DNA from: Achatina immaculata
Taxonomy: Eukaryota; Mollusca; Gastropoda; Stylommatophora; Achatinidae
Reading direction: 5' to 3'
Length of the DNA stretch: 64,000 bases
NCBI GenBank assembly: GCA_009760885.1
Contig: CM019716.1
Span: 5,804,438-5,868,437, forward strand
Under the pieces are notes generated by a model that worked only from the letters and a program-made list of their open reading frames with translations, did no database searches and was not told the DNA's origin. Numbering within the stretch: position 1 is the first letter of the stretch; each line of letters opens with the position of its first letter. A program made the position numbers and the translations under genes. Positions 10,270 through 21,111 of this stretch are shown one piece after another.

Positions 10270-10500
10270 TTTTAACTGATGTCAACTGGGCCATTAGCAC
10301 TTATTATAATTGATGTCATCTGGGCCATTAGCACTTATTATAACTGATGTCATCTGGGCCATTAGCACTTATTATAATTGATGTCATCTCTGCCATAAGC
10401 ACTTATTATAACTGATGTCAACTGGGCCATTAGCACTTATTATAATTGATGTCGTCTCTGCTATAAGCACTTACTGTAAATGTCATTTCAGGCATTAGCA
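10270..10500. repeat. 34-bp tandem repeat, about 6 copies
   Basis: The unit contains tgatgtcatctgggccatta then gcacttattataa. It fades to the right into diverged copies up to about 10670 (ctgtcatctcagctattaac). Confidence 0.85.
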
Positions 10501-10737
10501 CTAACTGTAGTCACAAGCACTGTAACTGCTGTCATCTCAGCTATTAACATGTCATTTAAGAATTTATTACTTCTTTTAACTGATGTAAAATAAAATGTTA
10601 TAACATCTTTTAAATGAAATTATTTCAGCTTTTACTTCTTAACCAATGTCATTTTTGCTGCGATGAGAGTCATCTGAACTTCTTTTCCGACATTCCTTAC
10701 TTCATTAAACCCTACTCTTTGCTACAAATGAAATAGC

Positions 10738-11040
10738 AGCTAACTGCTGGCATCAGGGTTGGCAAACCATAGCTGACAAAGACCCTGTCCCACATCTCCC
10801 TTGGTGCCCCTAGTCACAAACTCAGTCTGGTTAACAGAACTGGGACTGTTATAGTTCTCATGGTGGTGGAGTCTGCTGGAACAGCTGTAGTAACCAACTC
10901 CCCATCCAACACGAGGCTTGTACTTCAACATCAGCTGTGTAGAACATCCTGGGAGCAGTTCTTGGGAGACAGTACAAGCTGCAGCTCACTTTAAGCTGGT
11001 AAGAGGAGCCCAAGGTCTGGACTACTATTAGGCCAACCAT
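10738..11040 (+). repeat. Dispersed repeat family Z, copy 1
   Basis: Shares an ordered series of phrases with 46494-46700, 55846-56075 and partly 24668-24760: cagggttggc, gaccctgtcccac, ttggtgcccc, and gtggagtctgct. The copies are well diverged, so this is an old dispersed family of about 200-300 bp. Open frames across it on the minus strand are not gene-like. Confidence 0.65.
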
Positions 11041-11225
11041 GCCAATTGCTTAGAAAACTGACCTCTGAGCACTGCATTACAAACTTCTTAGGAGTACACT
11101 TTTATACAGATCTTAAAAAAAAACATTTTAATACAAGAAATTTTTTTTTCTTTTTTAATGGAAACTGATAATTATTATTACTACTATTATTATTATTATT
11201 ATAAAAAGTGAGATGCAAGTAGTTA

Positions 11226-12088
11226 GCCTTGCCTAGGGCATACAATAGCCTGGTGCTGGCCTTGCCTAGGGCATACAATAGCCTGGTGCTGGCCTTGCCT
11301 AGGGCATACAATAGCCTGGTGCTGGCCTTGCCTAGGGCATACAATAGCCTGGTGCTGGCCTTGCCTTGGGCATACAATAGCCTGGTGCTGGCCTTGCCTA
11401 GGGCATACAATAGCCTGGTGCTGGCCTTGCCGAGGGCATACAATAGTCTGGTGCTGGCCTTGCCTAGGGCATACAATAGCCTGGTGCTGGCCTTGCCTAG
11501 GGCATACAATAGCCTGGTGCTGGCCTTGCCTAGGGCATACAATAGCCTGGTGCTGGCCTTGCCTAGGGCATACAATAGCCTGGTGCTGGCCTTGCCTAGG
11601 GCATACAATAGCCTGGTGCTGGCCTTGCCTAGGGCATACAATAGCCTGGTGCTGGCCTTGCCTAGGGCATACAATAGCTGGTGCTGGCCTTGCTAGGGCA
11701 TACAATAGTCTGGTGTGGCCTTGCCTAGGGCATACAATAGTCTGGTGCTGGCCTTGCCTAGGGCATACAAAAGTCTGGTGCTGGCCTTGCCTAGGGCATA
11801 CAAAAGTCTGATGCTGGCCTTGCCTAGGGCATACAATAGTCTGGTGCTGGCCTTGCCTAGGGCATACAAAAGTCTGGTGCTGGCCTTGCCTAGGGCATAC
11901 AAAAGTCTGGTGCTGGCCTTGCCTAGGGCATACAATAGTCTGGTGCTGGCCTTGCCTAGGGCATACAATAGCCTGGTGCTGGCCTTGCCTAGGGCATACA
12001 ATAGCCTGGTGCTGGCCTTGCCTAGGGCATACAATAGCCTGGTGCTGGCCTTGCCTAGGGCATACAATAGTCTGGTGCTGGCCTTGGA
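11226..12088. repeat. 33-bp minisatellite, about 26 copies
   Basis: The unit contains ttgcctagggcatacaatag then cctggtgctggcc. AAT/TTA-rich stretches flank both ends (11171-11206 and 12170-12192). The 33-bp period leaves frames open on both strands (for example 11102-11674 minus and 11715-12152 plus) without any protein resemblance. Small deletions at about 11678-11716 mark a junction between two sub-arrays with different variants. Confidence 0.93.
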
Positions 12089-13960
12089 TGAGACTAAGAG
12101 TTTTTCAGCACAATTTTGGAAAACTTCATCTGAACATAATTCATACCTCTGAAATCTAGCAAGAGGTGAATTATAATAATTATTATTATAACAGAAACCA
12201 ATTTCAAAACTTAGAAGGAAGAAAGAATAGAAAGTCTTTACCCTTCCTCCCCCCCCCTTCTCCAAATGTACCTCTGAAACAACTGTGCTAGGGCTGTATA
12301 TCTCTGTATTATACTCATAAGAATTATCTGGCTATAAGCATATATCATACTAAATATATAAATATACTCAAAGTCACTGCAGTAAAGCTGAGATAACGTG
12401 ATGTTAAAACTATTTAAAGCACATGTAGGAACAGCTTTATTAATTAACGAGAAGTACAGTTGAAACATTTTGGTTTACACCTTAATCATACAAAAACATT
12501 CAGGAAAAGATATGCTGATATGAGTTCATTCATCAAGTGAAGTGCCACTGGACACCTGTGATCATGCTCCTCCAGTTCGTTCAGCCCTTGGTGTCTCCAC
12601 ATATTTCAGCTGGCATTATTTTCCTGTGCTACTCTGTCAGCTCAATAAGATATTTATCTATTGTTCTTCCTTTGTTTCCTGACGATTATAAGGTCTTGTG
12701 CTCATGCCATGTCCAAATACTGCTGTCTTTTTAAAGGTTTCAGTAAGTTTCAACTAACTGTTAACTTCTCTCTGAAAGCCTTATTTTGTTTCTCCAAATG
12801 TATGAGTTTGCGTAGAAAACTAAATGCTCTCAAAAGCTCTGAATATCGTGGCAATCTTGGCAGGTTTCGCTCCAAGCCTGTGGTCCGTGCAGACTCGCAG
12901 CCATTATTCACGCTAAATATCACAAAAAATGTCTCACAGAAAATTTCATACTTCCCTGCTATCTTTACAGGGATGCTTTTTTCAACGATTCACTACTCTT
13001 TTGTTTCGTTCACTGCCTCAAAAATGATTATCTTCACTCTCTTGCTTGCCGCCTGCCCGTCTCTAGCGCGTCCTTGACAAGTTTGTATCCCACGCACAAG
13101 TTTAATTTACTTGAAAAAGGTTCATCCTCATCAAACTGTTGGCCCGAAAGATTTCATACAAGATATTACTCACCGTAAATTCGTATCGCGGTTCTGAAAT
13201 GTGTATAGTTTTACTGGAATTTACCATTTAATAACTTGAGGACACTTTCGCGTTTCTCACGCAGACGCAGCAGGTGGCACATTCGATACCAAAAAAGAAA
13301 AACCCAAATATTTGTCCAGCGATCAAAATATCGTTAGAGGAGCAGAAAGGCTATCGCAGTGACCCAAGAACTGTAAATTAATGAAAGAAATTTTCTTTTG
13401 CAAAAATTCTGGCTTGAAATTTTACCTTATGTAAAAAGAATAAGTTACACAGAAAAAAAAATTAAATTTTTCTCTCGGTTGCCCAAGTTTTATAGTTGTT
13501 ACCGCCACCAAATTTAAACTTCAAAATACTTGTTTTACACTGCGAATGAATTTTTTTTTTTAATGAATGTACAAATCAGGAAATATACTTCTTAGCAAAT
13601 TTTTTAATTATTGACTAAAGACCCCCTTATAATGTGAAAAAAAATCACGCTATAAGTCAATATTAACAATATTCACTAAGATCAATTTGAAAAACAAACA
13701 AACTTTCCAAGTGTGGTTTCTGTCAGCAAACGGTGGAGGAAAGATCATTCTCTTCGATATTGTGGTGGAAAAAGAAGACAATTGAAAGCAATACAAACAA
13801 ATTTTAAAATGCAGTGAAATAATCACTGAAGAGAAAGAGGCCACAGTTTCAAAAAATGTGTGGTCTGTCCTGGGCTGGCCACAGGGCTTAAGAGAGAAGT
13901 TTCTTAAGTCAGTGCAAAACTATGCACCCCCCCCCCCACCTTATCTGTCTTCATCCACTG
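12089..13960. other. Unique AT-rich DNA, no supported gene
   Basis: Open frames at 12537-12734, 12661-13077 and 13650-13844 show no recognised domain. A consensus-like donor on the minus strand (tttacg then gtgagt, near 13172) could belong to a non-coding first exon of gene 1, but nothing else supports it. Poly-C and poly-T runs occur at about 12249-12257 and 13927-13937. Confidence 0.4.
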
Positions 13961-13978
13961 TGGGGACCTCTAAAACCT

Positions 13979-14480
13979 CAGGGCCCATCCTTGAAGCATG
14001 GAGAGCTCTCTGGGCCCATCCTTGAAGCATGGAGAACTCTCTGGGCCCATCCTTGAAGCATGGAGAACTCTCTGGGCCCATCCTCGAAGCATGGAGAACT
14101 CTCTGGGCCCATCCTTGAAGCATGGAGAACTCTCTGGGCCCATCCTTGAAGCATGGAGAACTCTCTGGGCCCATCCTTGAAGCATGGAGAACTCTTTGGG
14201 CCCATCCTTGAAGCATGGAGAACTCTCTGGGCCCATCCTTGAAGCATGGAGAACTCTCTGGGCCCATCCTTGAAGCATGGAGAACTCTCTGGGCCCATCT
14301 TTGAAGCATGGAGAACTCTCTGGGCCCATCCTTGAAGCATGGAGAACTCTCTGGGCCCATCCTTGAAGCATGGAGAACTCTCTGGGCCCATCCTTGAAGC
14401 ATGGAGAACTCTCTGGGCCCATCCTTGAAGCATGGAGAACTCTCTGGGCCCATCCTTGAAGCATGGAGAACTCTCTGGAC
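13979..14480. repeat. 31-bp minisatellite, about 16 copies
   Basis: The unit contains ggagaactctctgggcccat then ccttgaagcat. It lacks stop codons on the minus strand in any of the three frames, so overlapping minus-strand frames of 150-170 codons stay open through it. These are not genes. Confidence 0.93.
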
Positions 14481-14589
14481 CCAGGAGGAAGGTACGGGCT
14501 GGATTTGAAAGATCTATTTCAAATTTCTTGGAAGTTCATTTCATTCAAATTTGGAGGAACATAAATAATAAATAAATACGCATTTTTAA

Positions 14590-15100
14590 TATTAAGTATA
14601 TGGATATTATATTAACATGAGATATTTGGAGATTATATTAATATAAAGCATATGAAGATTATATTAGTATGAAGTGTGTGGAGATTATATTAATGTGAAG
14701 TGTGTGGAGATTATATTAATGTGAAGTGTGTGGAGATTATATTAACGTGAAGTGTGTGGAGATTATATAAATGTGAAGTGTGTGGAGATTATATTAATGT
14801 GAAGTGTGTGGAGATTATATTAACATGAAGTGTGTGGAGATTATATTAATGTGAAGTGTGTGGAGATTATATTAATGTGAAGTGTGTGGAGATTATATTA
14901 ATGTGAAGTGTGTGGAGATTATATTAACATGAAGTGTGTGGAGATTATATTAATGTGAATTGTGTGGAGATTATATTAACATGAAGTGTTTGGAGATTAT
15001 ATTAACATGAAGTGTGTGGAGATTATATTAACATGAAGTGTGTGGAGATTATATTAACATGAAGTGTGTGGAGATTATATTAACATGAAGTTTGTGAAGA
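14590..15100. repeat. 26-bp tandem repeat, about 19 copies
   Basis: The unit is close to gtgtggagattatattaatg plus tgaagt. Variants acatga and atgtga alternate in blocks. Edges are degenerate on both sides. Confidence 0.92.
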
Positions 15101-15148
15101 ATATATTAAAAATATCACCAACGGTACTATCCTTTTTGTTGTCACTAG

Positions 15149-15205
15149 TTTAAGGTCGGCAATTCTCCTCTTTGTGCATTTACCCAGGCACCTCATATTG
15201 TGGAG
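15149..15205. repeat. Short dispersed repeat shared with 8928-8985
   Basis: Both segments read agtttaaRgtYggcaaWtct and later cccaggcacctca or ttcaggtacctca, then gtgg, in the same order and spacing. Probably remnants of one old interspersed element. Confidence 0.45.
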
Positions 15206-15351
15206 CAAATCATTAAAAACTGCATCGTCTATGAAAGAAGACCAGGCTCAGTGAAATGATTTAAAAAGTTAACCTACATTTGTGTACAGGAACTACTGTT
15301 CATGTTATCTAAGAGACAGAAATGCAGATGTAGATATGATTGTTTACAAAG

Positions 15352-15633
15352 TAATAATAGTAGTTGTAGTAGTAGTAGTAGTAGTAGTAATAGTAGTAGT
15401 AGTAGTGTAGTAGTAGTAGTAGTAGTAGTAGTAATAGTAGTAGTAGTAGTAGTATCAGCAGCAGTAGTAGTAGTGGTAATGGTGTGGTAGGCTGTAGTAG
15501 TAGTAGTAATAGTAGTATTAGTAGTATCTGCAGTAGTAGTAGTAGTGGTAATGGTGGTGGTAGGCTGTAGTAGTAGTAGTAGTAGTAGTATCAGCAGCAG
15601 TAGTAGTAGTGGTAATGGTGGTGGTGGTAGGCT

Positions 15634-15693
<60 letters not shown>

Positions 15694-15892
15694 ATAGTGT
15701 AGTAGTAGTAGTATCAGCAGCAGTAGTAGTAGTGGTAATGGTGTGGTAGGCTGTAGTAGTAGTAGTAATAGTAGTATTAGTAGTATCTGCAGTAGTAGTA
15801 GTAGTGGTAATGGTGGTGGTAGGCTGTAGTAGTAGTAGTAGTAGTAGTATCAGCAGCAGTAGTAGTAGTGGTAATGGTGGTGGTGGTAGGCT

Positions 15893-15954
<62 letters not shown>

Positions 15955-15980
15955 TGTTGTTGTTGTTGTTGTTGTTGTTG
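15352..15980. repeat. TAG/AGT trinucleotide array with higher-order structure
   Basis: Mostly tagtag repeats ending in a ttg run (15954-15980). A composite block with atcagcagcag, ggtaatggt and gtaggctg occurs at about 15450-15650 and again at about 15707-15905, an offset of about 257 bp, so a complex block was itself duplicated. Poly-Val, poly-Thr and poly-Leu frames here are artefacts. Confidence 0.9.
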
Positions 15981-16136
15981 TGGAAGTACTTAGCTAGCAA
16001 AACATGATACATATATATCCACAAGTTACAGGCACAATAACTTTCAGAAATGTGTTGTAGTGGGAAACAACGCTTTAAATATATTAAATGACAAGACACA
16101 AAGGGCAACAAATGTTTCTGCCCTATTAACCTCCAT

Positions 16137-17268
16137 TCATTCATTCATTCATTTACGTGTCCCTTGCGGAACTTTGCCTCCCTAACAGCACTCCTGTAAG
16201 CCTCTCGGCTGTGAGCAAGATGGCCTGCTGCTGATGCATCCCTTTGCAGATCATCAACGATGTCTTGCAGTCATCTTCGCCTTGGTCTAACTCGCTTTCT
16301 TTTTCCCATTATGTATCCTTCTTCTCTAAATGCTCATGACGTTTAATGTGTCCAAAGTATTTACGTTTTCTTTGTTTAATCCTCTTTACTAGCCAGCCTT
16401 CTTCAATATTAAGTTCTTATAGTATGGATATATTTGTTCTTTTTTGTGTCCATGATATTTGAAGAACTCTTCTGTAGCATTTACATTCAAAGGCACTTTT
16501 TGTGTTTCTCAGCTGTTTTGTTAAGTGTTCAGGTCTCACAGGTATATGTTGCGATGGGAACGATGCATGGCCTTAAAATCTTATTTTTGTAGTTCTTTCT
16601 GTTCCTCTCCACAGATTCTTTAGTTGTTTTACTTTCTGAAGAGCTATAGATGTCCTCCTTTTAATTTCTCTCCTTGTTTCTCCATTATTACTTAGCAGTG
16701 ATCCAAGATATTCAAAACTCTCCACTTCTTCCAGTTTTTCCTCATTGATACTTATATCAGCTGCTTTGTTTGTTTTGTCAGTAGTCATCAAGTTAGTTTT
16801 CTTCGCATTACAATAGAGGTTTTGCTCTTCGCTATTCTTACAGACTGACATAATTAGTTTTTCCATTCCTTTTGGACAGTAACCTTGTGTCATCAGCATA
16901 TCTAATCTCTGGTATTTCATAACCTCCAATTGTTATGGCATAGTAATATTCTTTGTCTACATCTGCTCTAACATTCCTCATTATATTTTCAGTATACAAG
17001 TTAAATAAGTAAGGCAACAATATGCACCCCTGACGGACCCCTTGTTTTATGTCAAACCAAGTTGTTGTTTCACCATTTATTATTACTGCTGCTTGTTGGT
17101 CTAGATACATCAGTGATGTTAGTTGCTGGTCTAGATACAACAGTGATGTTAGTTGCTGGTCTAGATACAGCAGTGATGTTAGTTGCTGGTCTAGATACAG
17201 CAGTGATGTTAGTTGTTGGTCTAGATACATCAATGATGTTAGTTGTTGGTCTAGATACATCAGTGATG
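16137..17268 (-). mobile_element. LINE family B, 5'-truncated copy carrying an internal 30-bp array
   Basis: The minus strand encodes the C-terminal half of an RTE-like reverse transcriptase. It includes the catalytic-loop box (IRYADDT), the preceding QGVRQGCIL block, the thumb region (SFEYLGSLLSNNGETRREIK) and a terminal GKRKR-rich domain. It ends in a (TGAA)n tail. The near-identical sequence tattaacYtccat at 16124-16136 and 17269-17281 is the target duplication (13 bp, one mismatch). Frameshifts are present. Its 5' end, 17098-17268, is a 30-bp tandem array derived from its own coding sequence. Confidence 0.85.
17098..17268. repeat. 30-bp tandem array inside LINE B, about 6 copies
   Basis: The unit contains ggtctagatacagcagtgat and gttagttgct. 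On the minus strand each unit reads LTSLLYLDQQ in frame, and the last copy joins the normal LINE B sequence (YLDQQ then AAVIINGETT). The array ends at the target-site duplication. Confidence 0.85.
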
Positions 17269-17281
17269 TATTAACTTCCAT

Positions 17282-17406
17282 AGAACCGAAATATTTGTCG
17301 GGGGGTGGGGAGTGGGGGATGGTGTGTGTACTTCCTCTGATGATCAAGGGAGTTGTGTTGTTCGCTCTCTAGAGTAGAGTTTCCTGCACGCTAATATTTC
17401 GGTTCT
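17282..17406. repeat. 14-bp perfect inverted repeat bounding 125 bp
   Basis: agaaccgaaatatt at 17282-17295 and its exact reverse complement at 17393-17406 enclose a G-rich segment. This could be a tiny MITE or a chance hairpin. No target duplication was seen. Confidence 0.4.
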
Positions 17407-17414
17407 CAAACAAG

Positions 17415-17417
<3 letters not shown>

Positions 17418-17461
<44 letters not shown>

Positions 17462-17462
17462 G
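17418..17462. repeat. (GA)n followed by poly-G
   Basis: A GA microsatellite of about 32 bp runs into about 12 G residues. Confidence 0.9.
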
Positions 17463-17511
17463 AGAAACCTTGAATCACGCAGTATAATTTTTGTACAGTA
17501 TAAAGAATAAA

Positions 17512-17575
17512 TTGGTGAACTACTTTACGAGCCCTATGTGACGTTTAACGGCACGGGAAGGATATAAGATTAAGA
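17512..17575 (+). mobile_element. LINE family C, 64-bp 3'-end fragment
   Basis: Matches the extreme 3' end of the LINE C copies at 33930-33992 (gagccctatgtgacgtttaa, then cggcacgggaag). It is flanked by an exact 11-bp duplication, taaagaataaa, at 17501-17511 and 17576-17586. This is an extremely 5'-truncated retroposition event. Confidence 0.85.
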
Positions 17576-17639
17576 TAAAGAATAAAACAACAAGAACGGT
17601 GGTTGTTGGGCAAAAAAGTAAAATATCTGGTGAACTGGA

Positions 17640-18060
17640 TCAAGCATCAAACAAATATGCCCGTGAGACCTGGGCACTTAACAAAGCAGCTGAGAAACAC
17701 ATAATTGCCTTTGCATGTAAATGCTACAGAAGAGTTCTTCAAATATCATGGACATAAAAAAGAACAAATATATCCATACTACAAAAACTTAATATTGAAT
17801 AAGGCTGGCTAGTAAAGAGGATTAAAGAGAGAAAACTTAAATATTTTGGACACATTAAAATTCATAATACTTTAGAGAAGACCGTCTTGGAAGAGTACAT
17901 AATGGGAAAAGAAAGAGAGGAAGACCAAGGCGAGGTTGGTTGAAAGACATCGTTGATAATCTGCAAATGGATGCATCAGCAGCAGGCCATCTTGTTTACA
18001 ACTGAGAGGCCTACAGATGAGGAAAAGTTCCGCAAGGTACATGCAAATGACTGACTGATT
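17640..18060 (+). mobile_element. LINE family B, 3' fragment
   Basis: The plus strand matches the C-terminal domain of LINE B (YARETWALNKAAEKHI, then HIKIHNTLEKT, then KERGRPRRGWLKDIVD) and ends with gactgactga. Several stops and frameshifts. Orientation is opposite to the LINE B copy at 16137-17268, making an inverted pair. The 5' boundary is approximate. Confidence 0.75.
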
Positions 18061-18461
18061 AATCAGACCATTCATTATGACAGTTTGAACGTACCTGGTG
18101 GTATCGATATCAAGTAGTTAGCACTCGCTACATGCTACCGATATTAGTAGACAATTACTGTTGGTGGCAGTTAAATAAATGAAGAGCTTTCTGATGTACA
18201 TCAGCACACAGACAACAGCATGAAAGACTTAAGCGAGACTTTGAACATCTTGAAGTACATTTACAAGTGAAAAATGTATTTGTTTATTTAAAGAAAGAAT
18301 GTAGCGAGCATGGAAATAATTTTGGCTGCGAATGGTAGAATACCAAATAAGCGAACACGGAGCTTTATTTCACAGTGTGAGAAAAGATGTACAGAGCAGT
18401 CTCACATTCTTCCCCCTATCTCTCAACTTTCATTAAAACACAGTCATTCAAAATGAGCCTA
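18061..18461. other. Unique DNA between LINE copies
   Basis: No gene, array or element recognised in these 400 bp. Confidence 0.4.
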
Positions 18462-18483
18462 GTACTTGCATTCATCATCATCA

Positions 18484-19701
18484 TCAGGTGCCGTGCCGAC
18501 TGGCATTGACTATTATGCTTCTCCAGAGTACACGATCCTTCATGCAGGTCATCAGCTCAGTTGGTGATCTCCTCTCACACCATCCCGACAGACTGTCCTG
18601 TATCATTTCTCTTGGTCTTCCTCTTGATCTTCTTCCTTCTATTTTTCCTGTTGTTATAATATTTTCAATACCCCCTCTTCTCATTACATATTCTATGAAA
18701 GTACATTGTCTCTCTCTTATCATTTTGACAAGATTTTTTGTCTCTCCAGCTCTTCTCATACCTTCTTCATTAGTTATTTTTGCTGTCCAGGGGATTCGCA
18801 ACATTTTTCTAATAAACCACATTTCTGCTGCTTCCAATGATTTTTGTGCAGACTTGCCTATTGTCCATGATTCACTTCCATATAACAAGATAGGTTCAAT
18901 ATAGCATTTTAGAACTCGTTTTCTAACATTCATTGATAAGGATGTGTTGGCTAATATGTTTCTCATTCTCTGAAATGCAGTCTTTGCTTGGTCTATTCTG
19001 TTCCTAATTTCTGTTCTGCATCTCCCATCTGAAGTTATTACTGCTCCAAGGTATTTGAATTTCTGCACCTCCTTTAGATTAGTTCCATTTAATATTATAC
19101 TGCATGTTGGTGGATTCTGTTTCTTAGATATAACCATAGTCTCTGTCTTTTTGATGTTCAAAGTAAGGCCTTTCTGTTCACTTTCTTTGGCGACTTTATC
19201 CAAGAGATTTTTCATGTCTTGTTGGTTCTCAGCTATCAGTACTGTGTCATCAGCATACCGAAGGTTGTTAATATTGTATCCTCCAATTTTTATGCCTGGT
19301 TCTGTGATGATTGTTCTTAGAATATTCTCGCTATACAGAGATAAAAGGTCTGGAGATAGTACACATCCTTGTCGCACCCCTTGTTTTATAGGCTGATATT
19401 TTCCAGTTCTATTTTCAACTCGAACTGCTGCTTCTTGCTGCCAGTATAGATGTTTTACAATCCTCAGGTCTTTGCCGTCTATACTGATGTCTTCAAACAT
19501 TTTAATAATTTCATTATGTTTCACCTTGTCGAATGCTTTGGTGTAATCAATGAAGCATAAGTAAAGATCTTTCTGTACTTCTAAAGCTCTTTCTGTTAGT
19601 GTTTGTAAAGCATAAATGGCATTGTGCTTTCCCTTTCCTTCAACAAATCCAAACTGTTCATCTGCTATTTCCATGTTTATCTTTTTCCTTGTTTTTCTCA
19701 T
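18484..19701 (-). CDS. LINE D reverse transcriptase, C-terminal portion (405 codons open)
   Basis: Uninterrupted frame covering most of the palm and thumb of an RTE-like reverse transcriptase and its C-terminal domain (ILLYGSESWTIGKSAQKSLE, GRRSRGRPREMIQDSLSGWC, ending NASRHGT). The catalytic YADD is intact, as are the preceding AFDKVKHNEI and QGVRQGCVLSP blocks. The endonuclease domain is absent, and the frame is cut off at its N-terminal side by the LINE A insertion, so it cannot make a full protein. The intact frame suggests a fairly young insertion. Confidence 0.8.
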   Translation of the reverse strand: MRKTRKKINMEIADEQFGFVEGKGKHNAIYALQTLTERALEVQKDLYLCFIDYTKAFDKVKHNEIIKMFEDISIDGKDLRIVKHLYWQQEAAVRVENRTGKYQPIKQGVRQGCVLSPDLLSLYSENILRTIITEPGIKIGGYNINNLRYADDTVLIAENQQDMKNLLDKVAKESEQKGLTLNIKKTETMVISKKQNPPTCSIILNGTNLKEVQKFKYLGAVITSDGRCRTEIRNRIDQAKTAFQRMRNILANTSLSMNVRKRVLKCYIEPILLYGSESWTIGKSAQKSLEAAEMWFIRKMLRIPWTAKITNEEGMRRAGETKNLVKMIRERQCTFIEYVMRRGGIENIITTGKIEGRRSRGRPREMIQDSLSGWCERRSPTELMTCMKDRVLWRSIIVNASRHGT

Positions 19702-19728
19702 AATAATTCTCAGAAGTAGCTTCGTTAT

Positions 19729-20194
19729 CTAAGCATAAATATGAAAATCAGGATATTTAAGAGTAATGTTCTAAGTGTACTACTCTATGGAAGGGAATGC
19801 TGGAAAATCACCAAAACAATAGAAAACAAGTTGAATCCTTTCCAGACTAAATGTTTACGAAGAATTAGAAAAACATTTTGGCCAAACACCATAAGAAATA
19901 ACATCTTATTAGCAGAAATGCAGATGAAACCACTGACAACAATTATTGAGGAAAGACGCTGGCGATGGTTGGGACATGTGCTCCGAATGACTGACAACTC
20001 ACTACCAAAAATAGCACTAAGATGGACACCACAGGGGAACAGAAGTAAGGGTAGACCAAAAGAGACATGGAGAAGAACAACAGAAAGGATGTTGAGCAAT
20101 AGAGGGCTCACCTGGGCAAGAGCAGAAAAAAGGCGAAGGACAGGCATTTGTGGAAAACCCTTGCGGAAGCCCAATGTGCCCTGGGCACTTAAGG

Positions 20195-20241
<47 letters not shown>
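19729..20241 (+). mobile_element. LINE family A, 5'-truncated, inserted in LINE D
   Basis: The plus strand encodes the terminal part of LINE A (MKIRIFKSNVLSVLLYGREC, GHVLRMTDNSLPKIALRW, RPKETWRRTTERMLSNRG) and ends in a GA repeat tail. The exact 11-bp sequence agcttcgttat flanks it at 19718-19728 and 20242-20252. Removing the insert restores continuous LINE D coding (DHRTVSLSFHITK joining LLLRII), which confirms the boundaries. Confidence 0.9.
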
Positions 20242-20246
<5 letters not shown>

Positions 20247-20661
20247 CGTTATGTGAAAAGAGAGGCTGACAGTTCGGTGGTCATCACAATCTTTTGCACC
20301 TGGTTTCTTTGGTAGTGCTATAAACGTGGATTTAATCAAGTCACTGGGAATATAACCACTGTTGTAAATGTCATTCAGTAACTTTTTTATTATTTTTATT
20401 CCTGTCTCCTCTAGTGCCTCTATTTCTTTTATTGCTATATTATCAGGCCCAGTTGCTTTTCCTTTCTTCATGTGTTTGATGGCATCTATGATTTCATCTT
20501 CAAGTATTGGTGGTCCATCATAGTTTTCTGTATCTGGTGTTAATTCTGATCTTTCTTTTCCATATAGCTCACCGTTATACTCTGTCCACTTGTCCACAAT
20601 GTCTTCTGTTCTCATTAACATTTTACCTTCTTTTGATTTCAGGCATCATGTTGTACATTTT

Positions 20662-20968
20662 GTACGTGCATTACAAATATATAAAGAGCAGTTCTAAATA
20701 TGAACGAAAAACTACTACATATGGCCTCGTATAAAATAATTCAGTAACATATGGAAATCAAACATACGACGAGGTTATTTCACATTCTCATACATAGACC
20801 ACGCACCGAGGATGATGGTGTGTTGGTGATGACGATGGGCTCTCTCTCTCTCTCTCTCTCTCTGTCTCCTTCTGTGTGTGTATGTGTGTGTGCTGCTTAT
20901 GCTAAAATTTCTCAAAGGCGGATTGCATATGTGGAGAATCTGTCATCACTCATTCAGTCAGCAGAGAA
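20662..20968. other. Flanking DNA with (CT)n and (GT)n runs
   Basis: Sequence between LINE D and the 24-bp array, including a short CT/TC run near 20840-20862 and a GT-rich run at about 20874-20890. No gene. It recurs in the second duplication copy at 22966-23272. Confidence 0.6.
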
Positions 20969-21111
20969 CAAAGAAGGCTGTAGGAGTAACACAAAGAAGG
21001 TTGTAGGAGTAACACAAAGAAGGTTGTAGGAGTAACACAAAGAAGGCTGTAGGAGTAACACAAAGAAGGTTGTAGGAGTAACACAAAGAAGGCTGTAGGA
21101 GTAACACAAAG
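20969..21111. repeat. 24-bp minisatellite, 6 copies
   Basis: The unit contains caaagaaggctgtaggagta plus acac. This is the short array in duplication copy 1; copy 2 has the same array greatly expanded. Confidence 0.92.

Larger units (their letters stand above)
18473..20661 (-). mobile_element. LINE family D, 5'-truncated, split by a LINE A insertion
   Basis: The minus strand begins near 20661 with the reverse transcriptase N-terminal part (DIVDKWTEYNGELYGKE, MKKGKATGPDNIAIKEIEAL, ALPKKPGAKDCDDHRTVSL). It continues after the inserted LINE A with the palm (EIADEQFGFVEGKGKHNAIY, KQGVRQGCVLSPD, LRYADDTVLI) and ends with a (GAT)n tail. Flanking copies gtacttgcatt (18462-18472) and gtacgtgcatt (20662-20672) form an 11-bp target duplication with one mismatch. 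About 1.67 kb is LINE D sequence. Confidence 0.88.

Noticed and set aside
11102..12265. Repeat proteins RLLYALGKAST and SLVLALPRAYN
   Set aside because: Read-through of the 33-bp array on both strands.
12661..13077. 138-codon plus frame (MSLRRKLNALKSSEYRGNLG region)
   Set aside because: No recognised domain, no splice context and unremarkable composition. Left as unique DNA.
13941..14464. Three overlapping minus frames of 150-170 codons (MGPESSPCFKDGPREFSMLQ)
   Set aside because: A 31-bp unit without stops in any minus frame produces all three automatically.
19785..20174. Minus frames of 129 codons over LINE A (also 22096-22485) and plus frame 28975-29388
   Set aside because: Antisense of the LINE A coding sequence. 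The real protein similarity is on the other strand.
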